A stretch of DNA of 64,000 nucleotides from assembly GCF_003318295.1 (NCBI RefSeq), contig NZ_QOCW01000027.1, positions 1 to 64,000 on the forward strand, written 5' to 3'. The notes beneath the pieces are model-generated. The model was not told the DNA's origin. It ran no database searches and worked only from the letters and a program-made list of their open reading frames with translations. This stretch comes from Bacillus taeanensis. Lineage in GTDB: Bacteria > Bacillota > Bacilli > Bacillales > UBA6769. This document shows, piece by piece, positions 53,593 to 62,277 of this stretch. Positions within the stretch are counted from its first letter, which is position 1. Every line of letters begins with the position of its first letter. The translations under genes and the position numbers were made by a program.

Positions 53593-54012
53593 ATGTTTAA
53601 AAAAATATTATTAGCTGCTGATGGATCAGAACATTCTTTAAGAGCGGCTGAAAAGGCGATAATGATCGCCCAGTGCCATGAAGAAGCCAATGTAAAAGTC
53701 GTTTATGTTGTAGACGGTGCAGCATCTAAAGAAGACGTGTTACATAATTGGGATTCATTAGGAATCGCAGAAAAGCGAAAAGGAAAAGTAAATACGATTT
53801 TAAAAAAGGCCGAAGAAGTGGGGATTTCTTATGAATTAAAATTTCTTCGCGGCGAACCCGGTCCAACAATTGTCGAATATGCGAATTTAAATCATTTTGA
53901 TCTTGTTGTCATCGGGAGCCGCGGCTTAAACTCCCTGCAGGAAATGATCTTAGGAAGTGTTAGTCATAAAGTTGCCAAACGAGCAAACTGTCCGGTAATG
54001 ATTGTGAAATAA
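53593..54012 (+). CDS. Universal stress protein (UspA family)
   Basis: This 139-residue protein reads ILLAADGSEHSLRAAEKA at the start and has the nucleotide-binding GSRGLNSLQEMILGSVSHKV (G-x2-G-x9-GS), so it is probably of the ATP-binding type. GGGAGGCG precedes ATG 53593. It lies directly after the SulP gene and probably shares its transcript. A REP-like element and a terminator follow. Confidence 0.93.
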   Translation: MFKKILLAADGSEHSLRAAEKAIMIAQCHEEANVKVVYVVDGAASKEDVLHNWDSLGIAEKRKGKVNTILKKAEEVGISYELKFLRGEPGPTIVEYANLNHFDLVVIGSRGLNSLQEMILGSVSHKVAKRANCPVMIVK

Positions 54013-54019
54013 CACACGA

Positions 54020-54076
54020 GGGGTCAGACCCCTCAAAAAGACAAATCGCTTGTTTTTGTACGCGTGAAAAAGACAT
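54020..54076 (+). repeat. REP-like element, copy 11 of 12
   Basis: GGGGTCAGACCCC, TCAAAAAGACA, TTTTTGTACGCGTGAAAAAGACA. The inner TGTCC/GGACA is degraded in this copy. Confidence 0.8.
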
Positions 54077-54114
54077 AAAAAGCAGCCAATTATTTTAAAT
54101 TGGCTGCTTTTTTG
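54077..54114 (+). terminator. Rho-independent terminator
   Basis: AAAAAGCAGCCAATT / AATTGGCTGCTTTTTT. Confidence 0.9.
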
Positions 54115-54222
54115 AAATTGGCAGGAAAATGAGCGATGAGTTGCGAAATCGTTAACACGGACTTAACAGGTTAACGCTAGACGAAGTTTTTAATAAATGG
54201 AAATCGTTAAGGGGGAAGTCAT

Positions 54223-54870
54223 ATGACAAAAACTTATACGTATCCATGTGTGTTTTATTATGAATCAGATCGGAAACGAAAGAATGAATACCGGATTCAT
54301 ATTTGTTTTCCTGACTTTATACAAGCAGGTATTCCAGCGAGTATAGTTAGTCATAACAAAGATAAGGTTCACATGGCAGCACAGGAGCTTCTTGAAGATA
54401 CGTTAGAAATTTTAACAGAAGAAAAGGAACAACTTCCTCAAGCGACGCTATCATTAGAAGATATTATGATTGATCGACGCGTCTATTTCGATAAATTAGG
54501 AAGCCCTTTTCGCATTGAGATTGAACATATATCTGCTGTATGGGCAAAAAAGCAGAAAAGAGAAGTGGTAGAGAAAGTAGAAGTAGAAGTAGAAGAAGTA
54601 ATAGAAGCAGGTAAACAGTTAAGCAGCATTCTTTCCGGACGCATTCAAAATAACAAATGTATTATCTCAAGTATTGGCGGAGTGCCAATTCGGGAAGGGG
54701 CTTATTCATCTGATAAACTGCGCTCTCTTTACCGAGCTATTAACAGTGAAGGAGAATCAATTGCATTGAATTTCAGCGGCAAACGAATTGAACTCAACCG
54801 TGAGCAGTCATTAATGCTTCGCGATGAGCTTGTCATGATTGCGGATGAATTGGATAAAAGCGATGACTAA
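54223..54870 (+). CDS. HicB-like N-terminal domain protein with unknown C-terminal part
   Basis: This 215-residue protein begins (residues ~6-75) with YPCVFYYESD ... YRIHICFPDFIQAGI ... AAQELLEDTLEIL, the fold pattern of HicB-type antitoxins. Then comes a charged linker (EVVEKVEVEVEEVIEAGKQ) and an unassigned C-terminal domain (SSIGGVPIREGAYSSDKLRS to the end). No hicA-like gene is adjacent, and the C-terminus is not the usual small DNA-binding domain. A toxin-antitoxin role is therefore doubtful. AAGGGGGAAG precedes the ATG. Confidence 0.6.
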   Translation: MTKTYTYPCVFYYESDRKRKNEYRIHICFPDFIQAGIPASIVSHNKDKVHMAAQELLEDTLEILTEEKEQLPQATLSLEDIMIDRRVYFDKLGSPFRIEIEHISAVWAKKQKREVVEKVEVEVEEVIEAGKQLSSILSGRIQNNKCIISSIGGVPIREGAYSSDKLRSLYRAINSEGESIALNFSGKRIELNREQSLMLRDELVMIADELDKSDD

Positions 54871-55107
54871 TCTGCTCATAAATGGATGAAATGAAGCTCC
54901 CTTTGTTTGTAAAAGGGGGCTAAAAATGCGAGATAAGTTCTTAAAATCCCCTTAAATAGTAATTTATGTTATGATTAGAATAAAATATTAAAAGCTTCAT
55001 AAGCAAGCCCAATCGCTTGATGATATCCTTGCAAATGAAAGCACTCTTTTTAGAAATACAGCCAGTCTATATAGAAGATAAAAGCTAACAGAAGAGGGGG
55101 ACTGCAG

Positions 55108-55866
55108 ATGACAGCAATCGGAAAACTGCCTGAAACGATTGAATATAAATGGATTCTAGAAAGCATTGGCGAAAATGTTATTATTGCTGATAAAGAGTAT
55201 AATGTGGTGTGGATGAATGCGACAGCAAAGCAGCTGTTTGAACAGGTCGCTCATTTATTTGGCGTAGCAGATGTGCAGGAGATGATTGGCAAAAATATGA
55301 CCGATTTTTATCGAGATCTGCACTATCAACCAGATTTAATGGAACATCTCACCTCTACTCACCGAGCAACCATTAATATTAAAGATCAATATATTGCAGA
55401 TATTGTCATTACACCGATCCGAAATGATCAAGAAGAATTAGAAGGCTATATCGTCATGCTGATGGATGTAACTGAAAAAGCGAGAAAAGAGACAGAGCGT
55501 GAGCAGTTAATTAGAGAATTATCTGTTCCGATTTTACAGGTGTGGGATCGTGTTCTTGCCCTTCCGATCATTGGAATATTAGATGAAGATCGTTATAATA
55601 CACTGCTTGAACGTGTTTTAGATGAATGCGTCAAAAGAAGAGCGCGTTATATTTTAATTGATTTAAGCGGCTTACGAAAAATGGACGATATGAGCGGCTA
55701 TCAAATTAATAAAATGTGTCAAGCATTAGCGCTTCTCGGGGTAACATGTTTTATTGTAGGGGTTTCTCCTCATTTAGCACTTTCGTTAACAAACTTTGAT
55801 TATACGTGGTCAACCTTCAGTTCGACGGAAGAAGGTTTAAAACATATTATTAGTAAAGAAAACTAA
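55108..55866 (+). CDS. PAS-STAS regulatory protein (RsbR/YtvA-like architecture)
   Basis: This 252-residue protein has an N-terminal PAS domain (residues ~12-130; NVIIADKEYNVVWMNATAKQ, ending VMLMDVTEKARKETEREQL) and a C-terminal STAS domain starting VPILQVWDRVLALPIIGILD. The PAS lacks the NCRFLQ cysteine of LOV domains, so blue-light sensing is unlikely. DLSGLRKMDDMSGYQINKM occupies the RsbR phospho-acceptor region without a clear Thr at the first position. It may be a non-stressosome or divergent sigma-B regulator. Confidence 0.8.
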   Translation: MTAIGKLPETIEYKWILESIGENVIIADKEYNVVWMNATAKQLFEQVAHLFGVADVQEMIGKNMTDFYRDLHYQPDLMEHLTSTHRATINIKDQYIADIVITPIRNDQEELEGYIVMLMDVTEKARKETEREQLIRELSVPILQVWDRVLALPIIGILDEDRYNTLLERVLDECVKRRARYILIDLSGLRKMDDMSGYQINKMCQALALLGVTCFIVGVSPHLALSLTNFDYTWSTFSSTEEGLKHIISKEN

Positions 55867-55880
55867 AAATCTGGATTAGA

Positions 55881-55916
55881 AAAAGATCTGACTGTTCATA
55901 AGTCAGATCTTTTTAT
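55881..55916. terminator. Bidirectional terminator
   Basis: AAAAGATCTGACT / AGTCAGATCTTTTT between convergent genes. Confidence 0.9.
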
Positions 55917-56209
55917 TTGAAACAACTCGATTTTTTTGCTGAACGAAGCCTCATATACAGTTTCCCATTTTCACTGCATTCTTCGAAATAAATGCCAAAC
56001 GCCTCAAGCGGCGTCCAAATCGCACGAAAGGAAGGATATAAAAAGGCTAACTGCTCTTCATCTTCTTTTTCATTAAAGATTCTTAATAAAACAATTCCAG
56101 TTACTAGTCCTAACAGAGAGCCGCTGAAAAAAGCAGTGATTAAACGGCCATTCATCGTGCTGCCAACTAGAAAGCTGACGGAAAAACTAATACATACAGC
56201 AAGCGCCAT
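55913..56209 (-). CDS. Small membrane protein of unknown function
   Basis: This 98-residue protein has two hydrophobic helices (residues 3-18 and 23-44), then a soluble tail (EQLAFLYPSFRAIWTPLEAF ... YMRLRSAKKS). No good SD lies before ATG 56209. The frame stays open upstream without another start codon, so the N-terminus is uncertain. It lies 35 bases after the next minus-strand gene and may be co-transcribed with it. Confidence 0.5.
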   Translation of the reverse strand: MALAVCISFSVSFLVGSTMNGRLITAFFSGSLLGLVTGIVLLRIFNEKEDEEQLAFLYPSFRAIWTPLEAFGIYFEECSENGKLYMRLRSAKKSSCFK

Positions 56210-56244
56210 GACGATATATGAAAAACAGCCGAGCCGTAAAAGAA

Positions 56245-56499
56245 TTAAAAAAATGTTACGACAAAACTAATGTAGCAGGTGACGATAAATAAAATAAGCG
56301 GCTTATGAGCATCAAAAAAGGAAGCAGGAGATTTAGTGTTTTTAAATGGCTTCTTAAGATGACTAACAGTGGTTATTTCTCTTTCTTCTGATGTTAAAGC
56401 GGCATCCTCTTCATTGATGTGTTTATAAATTGTCACCCACGAATAGCCGTTTATGCTGATTACAATAATAAATAGGAGAATAAGAATTGAGTACTTCAT
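56245..56499 (-). CDS. Small two-helix membrane protein of unknown function
   Basis: This 84-residue protein has an N-terminal helix (residues 3-19), a charged central part (INEEDAALTSEEREITTVSH) and a C-terminal helix (residues 68-84). AAAGGTAGTAATAAT precedes the ATG. Upstream gene of a probable two-gene minus-strand unit. Confidence 0.55.
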   Translation of the reverse strand: MKYSILILLFIIVISINGYSWVTIYKHINEEDAALTSEEREITTVSHLKKPFKNTKSPASFFDAHKPLILFIVTCYISFVVTFF

Positions 56500-56602
56500 T
56501 ATTATTACTACCTTTCTATGGAAAATAAGGCGGTTTTCTCCTGTTTATTATAATATATTTCCTAATGTTTACAAATGTTTTTTAGACTGTTCTACTTTAT
56601 TT

Positions 56603-56881
56603 TCAAAGCAAAAAGCCGAGTGAAAAAAAGCCGAATGTAATTAGAATAAGAGCTAAAATCGTACAAATTAATGTAAAAAGCCACCATGGAACCATATCCA
56701 TTGCATTTTTTTCAATTGTAAAGAAAAGTTTGGATGGCAGATGCTTCTTTCTTGAAGTACGCGCTTTTTGTTCAACTTCGCCTCTCTCATGAACAAACTT
56801 ACGAAATAAAATGCCGGGACTTCCAGCGATAAGAAGACCAGTGAGCCAAAAGCTTAGCGGAATTAACCATTTTATTGACAT
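56603..56881 (-). CDS. Small two-helix membrane protein of unknown function
   Basis: This 92-residue protein has one helix near the start (IPLSFWLTGLLIAGSPGILF), a basic middle (ARTSRKKHLPSKLF) and a C-terminal helix (MVPWWLFTLICTILALILIT). GGTGAGAAC precedes the ATG. A REP-like element lies 47 bases upstream. Family not recognised. Confidence 0.55.
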   Translation of the reverse strand: MSIKWLIPLSFWLTGLLIAGSPGILFRKFVHERGEVEQKARTSRKKHLPSKLFFTIEKNAMDMVPWWLFTLICTILALILITFGFFSLGFLL

Positions 56882-56927
56882 GTTCTCACCTCACCGGTAG
56901 TATGTGCTGAAGTGCTTATCATTATGA

Positions 56928-56983
56928 GGGGTCAGACCCCGCAAAAAGACAGATCGCCCTTTTTGTCCACGTGAAAAAGACAT
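56928..56983 (+). repeat. REP-like element, copy 12 of 12
   Basis: GGGGTCAGACCCC, GCAAAAAGACA, TTTTGTCC-ACGTGAAA-AAGACA. It lies between two minus-strand genes. Confidence 0.85.
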
Positions 56984-56987
56984 ATAA

Positions 56988-57020
56988 AAAGCAGCGCCAA
57001 GTAGAGACGCTGCTTTTGCA
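56988..57020 (-). terminator. Terminator of the M20 peptidase gene
   Basis: AAAAGCAGCG-CCAAGTAGAGA-CGCTGCTTTT just past the stop. Confidence 0.85.
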
Positions 57021-58319
57021 TTAAGAAGGAAGCGTATGGATGCCGCACCATTCTAGAAGAAAGACGGCATAGGTTTTGGTAACGGTCTTCACACTGTTTA
57101 AATCAACCCATTCATCAGCACCGTGCATGTTTGCGCCAACTGGTCCATAACAGGTTGCCGGGATGCCGTAATATAAGTTATAAAACCGAATATCAGTTGT
57201 CGCGGTGGTTGAGATGGAGTGAAGCGGTTTTTCAGTTACAGCATGATGGGCGCGGGCTAATGTGTGGAAAAGCGGTTGATCACGATCAAGAGATACACCT
57301 TCTGCATGAAAGCCATAAAACGTAATTTCCGGCGGCACTTCTTTCAGCCAGTCATCTTCTTTAGCAGCATCAAAAAGCCATTCGGTTACTTCTGCTTTTA
57401 TATCGTCAGGATGTTGACCCGGGTAAAAACCAATTCGCACTTCAAAAGTACACAAGGAAGGCACATTTGAAGGCCAGTCTCCAGAATGAATCATGCCAAT
57501 GTTTACATTGAGAGGATGCTCAATATGAGCAAAGTCCTGATGCTTCGGGCGTTTATTAATAAGCTTTCGGTATTCACTAAGCGCTCCGATAAGATGATAC
57601 GCTTTTTCAATCGCATTAACTGCCTGTGAAGCGCGTTCCACGTGGGCGCCGGCTCCTTTTACTTTTACTCTCATCCAAATGACGCCAACTTGACTTGTTA
57701 GACCGTTTAATCCAAAAGGTTCAGGAATTAATGCACCGTCTGCTGTATAACCTTTATCAAGTGCGGCAAGCGCTCCGTTTCCCGTACATTCTTCTTCAAT
57801 CACCGTTTGAACGAGCACATCAGCGCCGAGGATGACACCGGACTCTTTAACGGCTTTTAAGGCGAAAATCATTGCCGCAATGCCGGATTTCATATCTTGA
57901 ATGCCGCGCCCAAACATTTTATCTCCTTCAATCACAGCTCCCCATGGATCATAATTCCATAAGGACACCGGCTCAGGACTTACCACATCAACATGTCCCT
58001 GCAAAATTAAGCTTTTTCCTATTTTCGGTCCGGTGCTTTGCCATGTGCCGACTACAACCGGCCGTCCCGCGTAAGACCATTCTGCTGGGGAGTAACCGGG
58101 AAGCTTTGAAAGGCGCTTTGGGTCTGGAATAAATGTTTCTGTGCGAAGACCGAGATCATTGGCGAGGTAGTCAGCGATATAATGCTGCACCGTTGCTTCC
58201 TTTCCAAGTGTACTCGGATAGCGGCCGAGCTTTTGTAAAAACGACACTTCTTCTTCCCATAACTCCTCAATTTTTTGATTAATTATTTTTAACACAGCCG
58301 CTGCTGGTTTTGAAAGCAT
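57021..58319 (-). CDS. M20-family metallopeptidase (ArgE/DapE type)
   Basis: This 432-residue dinuclear-zinc hydrolase has LQGHVDVVSPEPVSLWNYDP (His/Asp ligands), GRGIQDMKSGIAAMIFALKA (bridging Asp), VQTVIEEECTGNGAL (catalytic Glu pair) and ATTDIRFYN toward the end; a dimerisation domain lies between. It resembles acetylornithine deacetylase / succinyl-diaminopimelate desuccinylase family members of Bacilli, but the substrate cannot be fixed. The start is ATG 58319 with AGAAGGGGG upstream. Confidence 0.9.
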   Translation of the reverse strand: MLSKPAAAVLKIINQKIEELWEEEVSFLQKLGRYPSTLGKEATVQHYIADYLANDLGLRTETFIPDPKRLSKLPGYSPAEWSYAGRPVVVGTWQSTGPKIGKSLILQGHVDVVSPEPVSLWNYDPWGAVIEGDKMFGRGIQDMKSGIAAMIFALKAVKESGVILGADVLVQTVIEEECTGNGALAALDKGYTADGALIPEPFGLNGLTSQVGVIWMRVKVKGAGAHVERASQAVNAIEKAYHLIGALSEYRKLINKRPKHQDFAHIEHPLNVNIGMIHSGDWPSNVPSLCTFEVRIGFYPGQHPDDIKAEVTEWLFDAAKEDDWLKEVPPEITFYGFHAEGVSLDRDQPLFHTLARAHHAVTEKPLHSISTTATTDIRFYNLYYGIPATCYGPVGANMHGADEWVDLNSVKTVTKTYAVFLLEWCGIHTLPS

Positions 58320-58472
58320 ACAACATTCCCCCTTCTTAAATGCAATGCACATTATGAACGAAAAATGCTTCGAAACGAATGAAAGTTAAAAAATTTATTT
58401 TTTAAAAAAGGTTTTAGCTCAGAAAAATCGTGGTATAGAGGAAGTAGAGGTTATCGATCTTTTTTATTTAAA

Positions 58473-58507
58473 TAAAAAAAGCCAGCAGAGTCGCTCTGCC
58501 AGCTTTT
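58473..58507 (-). terminator. Terminator of NlpC/P60-LysM gene 1
   Basis: AAAAAAGCCAGCAGAG / CTCTGCCAGCTTTT. Confidence 0.85.
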
Positions 58508-58511
58508 GAAA

Positions 58512-59519
58512 TTATGAAACTGATAATGTTTGTCCCGGATAAATTGTTGAAGAAGATAAGTTGTTTGCCTTCATAAGGGCATTCACACTTGTATTAAACT
58601 TTTGGCTGATAGCCCATAAAGAATCACCGCTTTTGACTGTATAAGAAGTAGTCGAAACGGAAGCTGCTGTTGTGCTTTCAGCTGTTCCGGAAACTCTAAG
58701 CTTTTGTCCAACATAAATTATATCAGAAGAAAGATTGTTTAATGACTTGATGCTTGAAACAGATGTGCCAAATTGATTGCTGATAGCCCATAAAGAATCA
58801 CCAGCTTTTACAGTATAAGTAGAGCTTGTACCCTCAGCTTGGACTGCTTCCGGCTGTGAACTTACTGTTTGCGCTGATCCGGAAAGCTTAAGTTTTTGTC
58901 CAACATAAATCATATCAGAAGAAAGATTATTTAGGGATTTAATGCTTGAAGTGCTCACATTGTATTTTAAGCTAATTTCCCATAATGTATCACCAGACTG
59001 CACAGTATGAACCGATGTGCTGCTGCTAGTTTGTGAAGGTGTTGTGCTTACAGCGGTCGAGCTGCTGCTTAACACACGACGCGCTGATACGAAACGTGGG
59101 CCCCAGTAAGAATTAAATGCACCTGCATAAGAAACACCGTAAGAATTTTGTGCATTGATCATTTGCCCGTTTCCTGAGTAAATTCCAACATGATTAATGA
59201 CACCATCGTAATCTGTATCAAAGAAAAGCAGGTCACCAACTTGCAAATTACTTTTTGAAACAGCTGTTCCAACTGATGATTGTCCAACACTTGTACGAGG
59301 AAGACTAATTCCAAATTGTTTAAACACTGTTACTGTAAAAGATGAACAGTCAAAACGGCTCGTATCTCCTACTGCTGCACCGTATACATATGGTTTACCA
59401 AGATAATTTTCTCCAGTATTAATTACGTCATTTCCTGCTGCTGCAAATGCTTGTCCACCTGATGTTAATACAATTCCGGCTGCTAATGCGATCGGTAAAA
59501 ATTTCTTCTTCATATTCAT
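58512..59519 (-). CDS. Secreted NlpC/P60 endopeptidase with three LysM repeats, 1
   Basis: This 335-residue cell-wall hydrolase has a signal peptide (residues 1-28, ending QAFAAA), an NlpC/P60 domain directly after it (Cys58 in RFDCSSF, His110 in GVINHVGIYSG), then three C-terminal LysM repeats (YTVKAGDSLWAIS-type) joined by Ser/Thr-rich linkers. This order is the reverse of LytE/LytF/CwlS, where LysM comes first. The enzyme likely cuts D-glutamyl-meso-diaminopimelate bonds in peptidoglycan. TTGGAGGGG lies upstream of ATG 59519. Paralogue of the next gene. Confidence 0.93.
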   Translation of the reverse strand: MNMKKKFLPIALAAGIVLTSGGQAFAAAGNDVINTGENYLGKPYVYGAAVGDTSRFDCSSFTVTVFKQFGISLPRTSVGQSSVGTAVSKSNLQVGDLLFFDTDYDGVINHVGIYSGNGQMINAQNSYGVSYAGAFNSYWGPRFVSARRVLSSSSTAVSTTPSQTSSSTSVHTVQSGDTLWEISLKYNVSTSSIKSLNNLSSDMIYVGQKLKLSGSAQTVSSQPEAVQAEGTSSTYTVKAGDSLWAISNQFGTSVSSIKSLNNLSSDIIYVGQKLRVSGTAESTTAASVSTTSYTVKSGDSLWAISQKFNTSVNALMKANNLSSSTIYPGQTLSVS

Positions 59520-59915
59520 AATATAAAACCCCTCCAATTGGATGTTTGTAATGTTAGAATCTTAAGTAGTGTACCAATTGGGAAACTATTCCAAGTTAAC
59601 TACTAAGTATTCTCTCGGTGATCTATAAGTAAACGTCTATTTTAAATTTATTTGACTATGAATATTAATGATGTTTTATGCAACTTGTTTCTGTTCCCTT
59701 GTCCACGAGATTTATAATACCAAATTTTTCATCTGTTTAGTTTTACGAATGTGTTACAAATAATAGGGCGAAAGGTTGATATTTGTAATTTTATGTCGGA
59801 GCATGAAGATAATTGGATAAAAATTCTTGTTGACAGCAGAGATTTCCAAGAAACACAGTTTTTGGTGTTTGTAATAAAAAATCCTTTTATTTACATAAAA
59901 TTTGATTTTTTGCAT
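59520..59915. other. Intergenic stretch without a recognisable gene
   Basis: AT-rich promoter-side region of the minus-strand hydrolase gene; no REP copy and no convincing frame seen. Confidence 0.5.
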
Positions 59916-59953
59916 AAAAAAACTGGCAAAAATTTATTTTGCCAGCTTTTTAG
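59916..59953 (-). terminator. Terminator of NlpC/P60-LysM gene 2
   Basis: AAAAAAACTGGCAAAA / TTTTGCCAGCTTTTT. Confidence 0.85.
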
Positions 59954-59998
59954 TGATTTTCTTTATTTTTAACATGCCTATATGTAAAGAACTGTCCT

Positions 59999-61111
59999 TT
60001 AATTTGGAATGACAAGATGCTGTCCAGGATAAATGACGGTTGAAGATAGATTATTTGCTTTCATTAGTGTGTTTACTGTAATGCCTTGATCAAGAGCAAT
60101 TCCCCATAACGAGTCACCGTTTTCTACAAAATAAGAGCCTGCCGATGAGCTGGCATCATTATTGTTAGCAGGAGAAGAAGGTGCAGATGGCTGATTCGGT
60201 TCTTTGCCATTTTCCGCTTTTTCTTGTGCTTCTGACACTTTTAATGTTTGACCAGGAAAGATTACATAAGTGGTTAGATTGTTTAGTTTTTGCAGGTTAT
60301 CAATTGTTGTGCCAAATTCTTTACTAATATTCCAAAGCGTGTCTCCTGCTTGTACTTTGTAAGTGACTGCTGTGGAACTAGAAGAAGATGGACTAGTAGT
60401 TTCATTAGACGACAGATTTTGCTCACGATTAGGCTGCGTCTTTTCATTAGAAGTCGGTGCTGTTTGAGAAATTTTTAGTTTTTGATTTGGATAAATCGTA
60501 TCCGATGATAAGCTGTTTAATTGTTTAATGGTTGTGATGCTTATGTTATATTTTTTGCTGATGCTCCATAATGAATCACCAGATTGTACCGTATGTATAG
60601 ACGAAGCGGATGGCTGATGCGGTTTAGGCGCAGATGGTGCAGTTTCTTTAGATGATTCGCTCGTTAAAACACGTACTGCTTTTACAAAGCTTGGTCCCCA
60701 ATAACTTGATGAAAAAACATTGGCATAGGATACACCATAAGTATATTGAGAATTAATCATTTTTCCGTTTCCAGAATAAATGCCCACATGATTAATGACA
60801 CCATCAAAGTCTGTGTCAAAAAATAAAAGATCTCCAATTTGCAGATTTTCTTTTGCAACCGGTGTTCCTACATTTGCTTGTTCACGGCTTGTCCTAGGCA
60901 GATTAATGCCAAATTCGCGAAAGACTGTAACAACAAAGGAGGAACAATCAAACTTATTCGTATCTCCAACGAGTGCTCCGTAATAATAAGGCTTGCCAAG
61001 ATACTGCTCACCGCTGCTAATAATGTTACTGCCTGAGGCGGCAAAGGCTTGTCCCCCTGTAGAAAGAATGATCCCTGTTGCCAAGGCCATTGGTATAATC
61101 TTTTTCTGCAT
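59999..61111 (-). CDS. Secreted NlpC/P60 endopeptidase with three LysM repeats, 2
   Basis: This 370-residue paralogue of the protein at 58512-59519 has a signal peptide (1-25, QAFAASG), NlpC/P60 with Cys56 (KFDCSSF) and His108 (GVINHVGIY), and three LysM repeats separated by longer Ser/Pro/Asn-rich linkers (QPNREQNLSSNETTSPSSSS). The close similarity of the catalytic domains points to a tandem duplication. GGGGGCTGTATTGC precedes the ATG. Confidence 0.93.
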   Translation of the reverse strand: MQKKIIPMALATGIILSTGGQAFAASGSNIISSGEQYLGKPYYYGALVGDTNKFDCSSFVVTVFREFGINLPRTSREQANVGTPVAKENLQIGDLLFFDTDFDGVINHVGIYSGNGKMINSQYTYGVSYANVFSSSYWGPSFVKAVRVLTSESSKETAPSAPKPHQPSASSIHTVQSGDSLWSISKKYNISITTIKQLNSLSSDTIYPNQKLKISQTAPTSNEKTQPNREQNLSSNETTSPSSSSSTAVTYKVQAGDTLWNISKEFGTTIDNLQKLNNLTTYVIFPGQTLKVSEAQEKAENGKEPNQPSAPSSPANNNDASSSAGSYFVENGDSLWGIALDQGITVNTLMKANNLSSTVIYPGQHLVIPN

Positions 61112-61295
61112 GCAATACAGCCCCCGATTACTTTTAGTTTTTAAAGTGAAAAAGATACGATAAATAAATATCAGAATTTTCTAACCTGCTTTAAATTAAT
61201 CGTATCATATTTTCTTTTAAGTATTTTTACATTTGAATTACAAAAAATAGGTCAAAGGACTTATATTTGAATCGTTAAAAAGATATGCATTCAAA

Positions 61296-61391
61296 ATGAA
61301 GGATAGACAGCATGCCGATTGCGGTGCATGTTCGGAATACATGGCTGAAATGAACGCCTGCATGGGAGAGATAGAGTTTCTTTATAAATAG
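61296..61391 (+). CDS. Possible 31-residue Cys-rich peptide
   Basis: ATG 61296 to TAG 61391 encodes MKDRQHADCGACSEYMAEMN then ACMGEIEFLYK, with a C-x2-C pair and a third Cys. Its composition is protein-like, but there is no SD before the ATG. It may be a remnant or a leaderless small gene. Confidence 0.3.
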   Translation: MKDRQHADCGACSEYMAEMNACMGEIEFLYK

Positions 61392-61400
61392 AGGAAACAG

Positions 61401-61515
61401 GGATGTCTCAGTAGGATCTGCCCCCCCACAACCTCATCCAAGATATAGATCCATTTTATAAAACGTATCCTATATATGAGGCGGGGAGGGTCTGACTCTA
61501 TGCTTTTGAGACAGC
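61401..61515. repeat. Imperfect long inverted repeat after the lipoprotein gene
   Basis: GGATGTCTCA at 61401 pairs with TGAGACAGCC near 61507, and GATCTGCCCCCCC pairs with GGGGAGGGTC, around an AT-rich middle. It could form one long stem. It may be a MITE-like element or an extended terminator of the minus-strand gene that ends at 61527. Confidence 0.45.
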
Positions 61516-61526
61516 CCAGTACAGTA

Positions 61527-62021
61527 TTAAGAGCCTGTCATACCGCCTTTTGTACCGGTACCAAATCCTGAGGAAGAGGTTGAAGATTTAGAGGAGGAAG
61601 AAGTGGAAGGTTTTTGAGTTTGTGTTGTCGTCTTACTCTTTGATGATTTTGGCTTTGAAGACTTTGCCGATAATAAAAACAACCACCACGGAAAGCCGCT
61701 CGCAAAATGGTGTTCTTCATTTGGCTGGCCGTTTTCATTAAGATCTTCTAAATAATCGAGTAATTCCGCTTCGTCATAGGCAATGTTGTTATCCTCGAGA
61801 TAATCTTCTACTGCTTCTAAATCCACATTTGGAAAGTCATCTTCATAGGCGTCAAGTTCTACCTCTCTGTCATAAGTGTAGGGAGTTGGTTCTTTTTCAG
61901 CAGGAAGCGGTTCACTTGTTTCGTCAATTGTTTCATATTCGACTTGTTCCGGGCTGCTGCAGGCGGCAAGCGCAAGTGAAGTAGAAAGAACCCCTGACAG
62001 CAGTCGTTTTGTTTTAGTCAT
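61527..62021 (-). CDS. Acidic lipoprotein of unknown function
   Basis: This 164-residue lipoprotein has a signal peptide with lipobox LAAC near residue 21, then a very acidic region (YDREVELDAYEDDFPNVDLE, VEDYLEDNNIAYDEAELLDY), a short aromatic segment FASGFPWWLFLL, and a Ser/Lys/Thr-rich tail ending GFGTGTKGGMTGS. The start is placed at ATG 62021 because AAAGGATT lies just upstream and it gives a proper signal peptide; the frame is open to 62144. No family recognised. Confidence 0.7.
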   Translation of the reverse strand: MTKTKRLLSGVLSTSLALAACSSPEQVEYETIDETSEPLPAEKEPTPYTYDREVELDAYEDDFPNVDLEAVEDYLEDNNIAYDEAELLDYLEDLNENGQPNEEHHFASGFPWWLFLLSAKSSKPKSSKSKTTTQTQKPSTSSSSKSSTSSSGFGTGTKGGMTGS

Positions 62022-62137
62022 CACGCATAATCCTTTCTTATTGATTCTCTTAGTAGTATAAACGATTGAGAAGTGGAAAAGTTTCATTTTTACCAAAAGT
62101 TTGGAAGGAAGAAGTGGTGAATTGCTGTCTAAAAGTT

Positions 62138-62197
62138 GTCTCATCCAAAAACGTTATTAGTTTAATAAAATTAAGCCATTTTTGATATTGGTATTAG
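62138..62197 (+). repeat. Left copy of a ~60-bp direct repeat (partner at 63939)
   Basis: GTCTCATCCAAAAACGTTAT ... GCCATTTTTGATATTGGTAT, about 80% identical to 63939-63998, most differences being transitions. In the partner copy the segment is part of an open frame; here that frame carries a stop. Confidence 0.6.
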
Positions 62198-62229
62198 ATC
62201 GGATTTAGCTATACAATAGAGTTAACAAA

Positions 62230-62244
62230 TTGAAAGCGATTACA
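62230..62244. promoter_or_regulatory. CcpA binding site (cre), full consensus match
   Basis: TTGAAAGCGATTACA fits WTGNAANCGNWWNCA at every position; 33 bases before the ATG at 62278, a position that would repress transcription of the BH0509-like gene. Confidence 0.65.
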
Positions 62245-62277
62245 AATGATAAAAATCGCCAAGAAGGAGGAGTAAGG

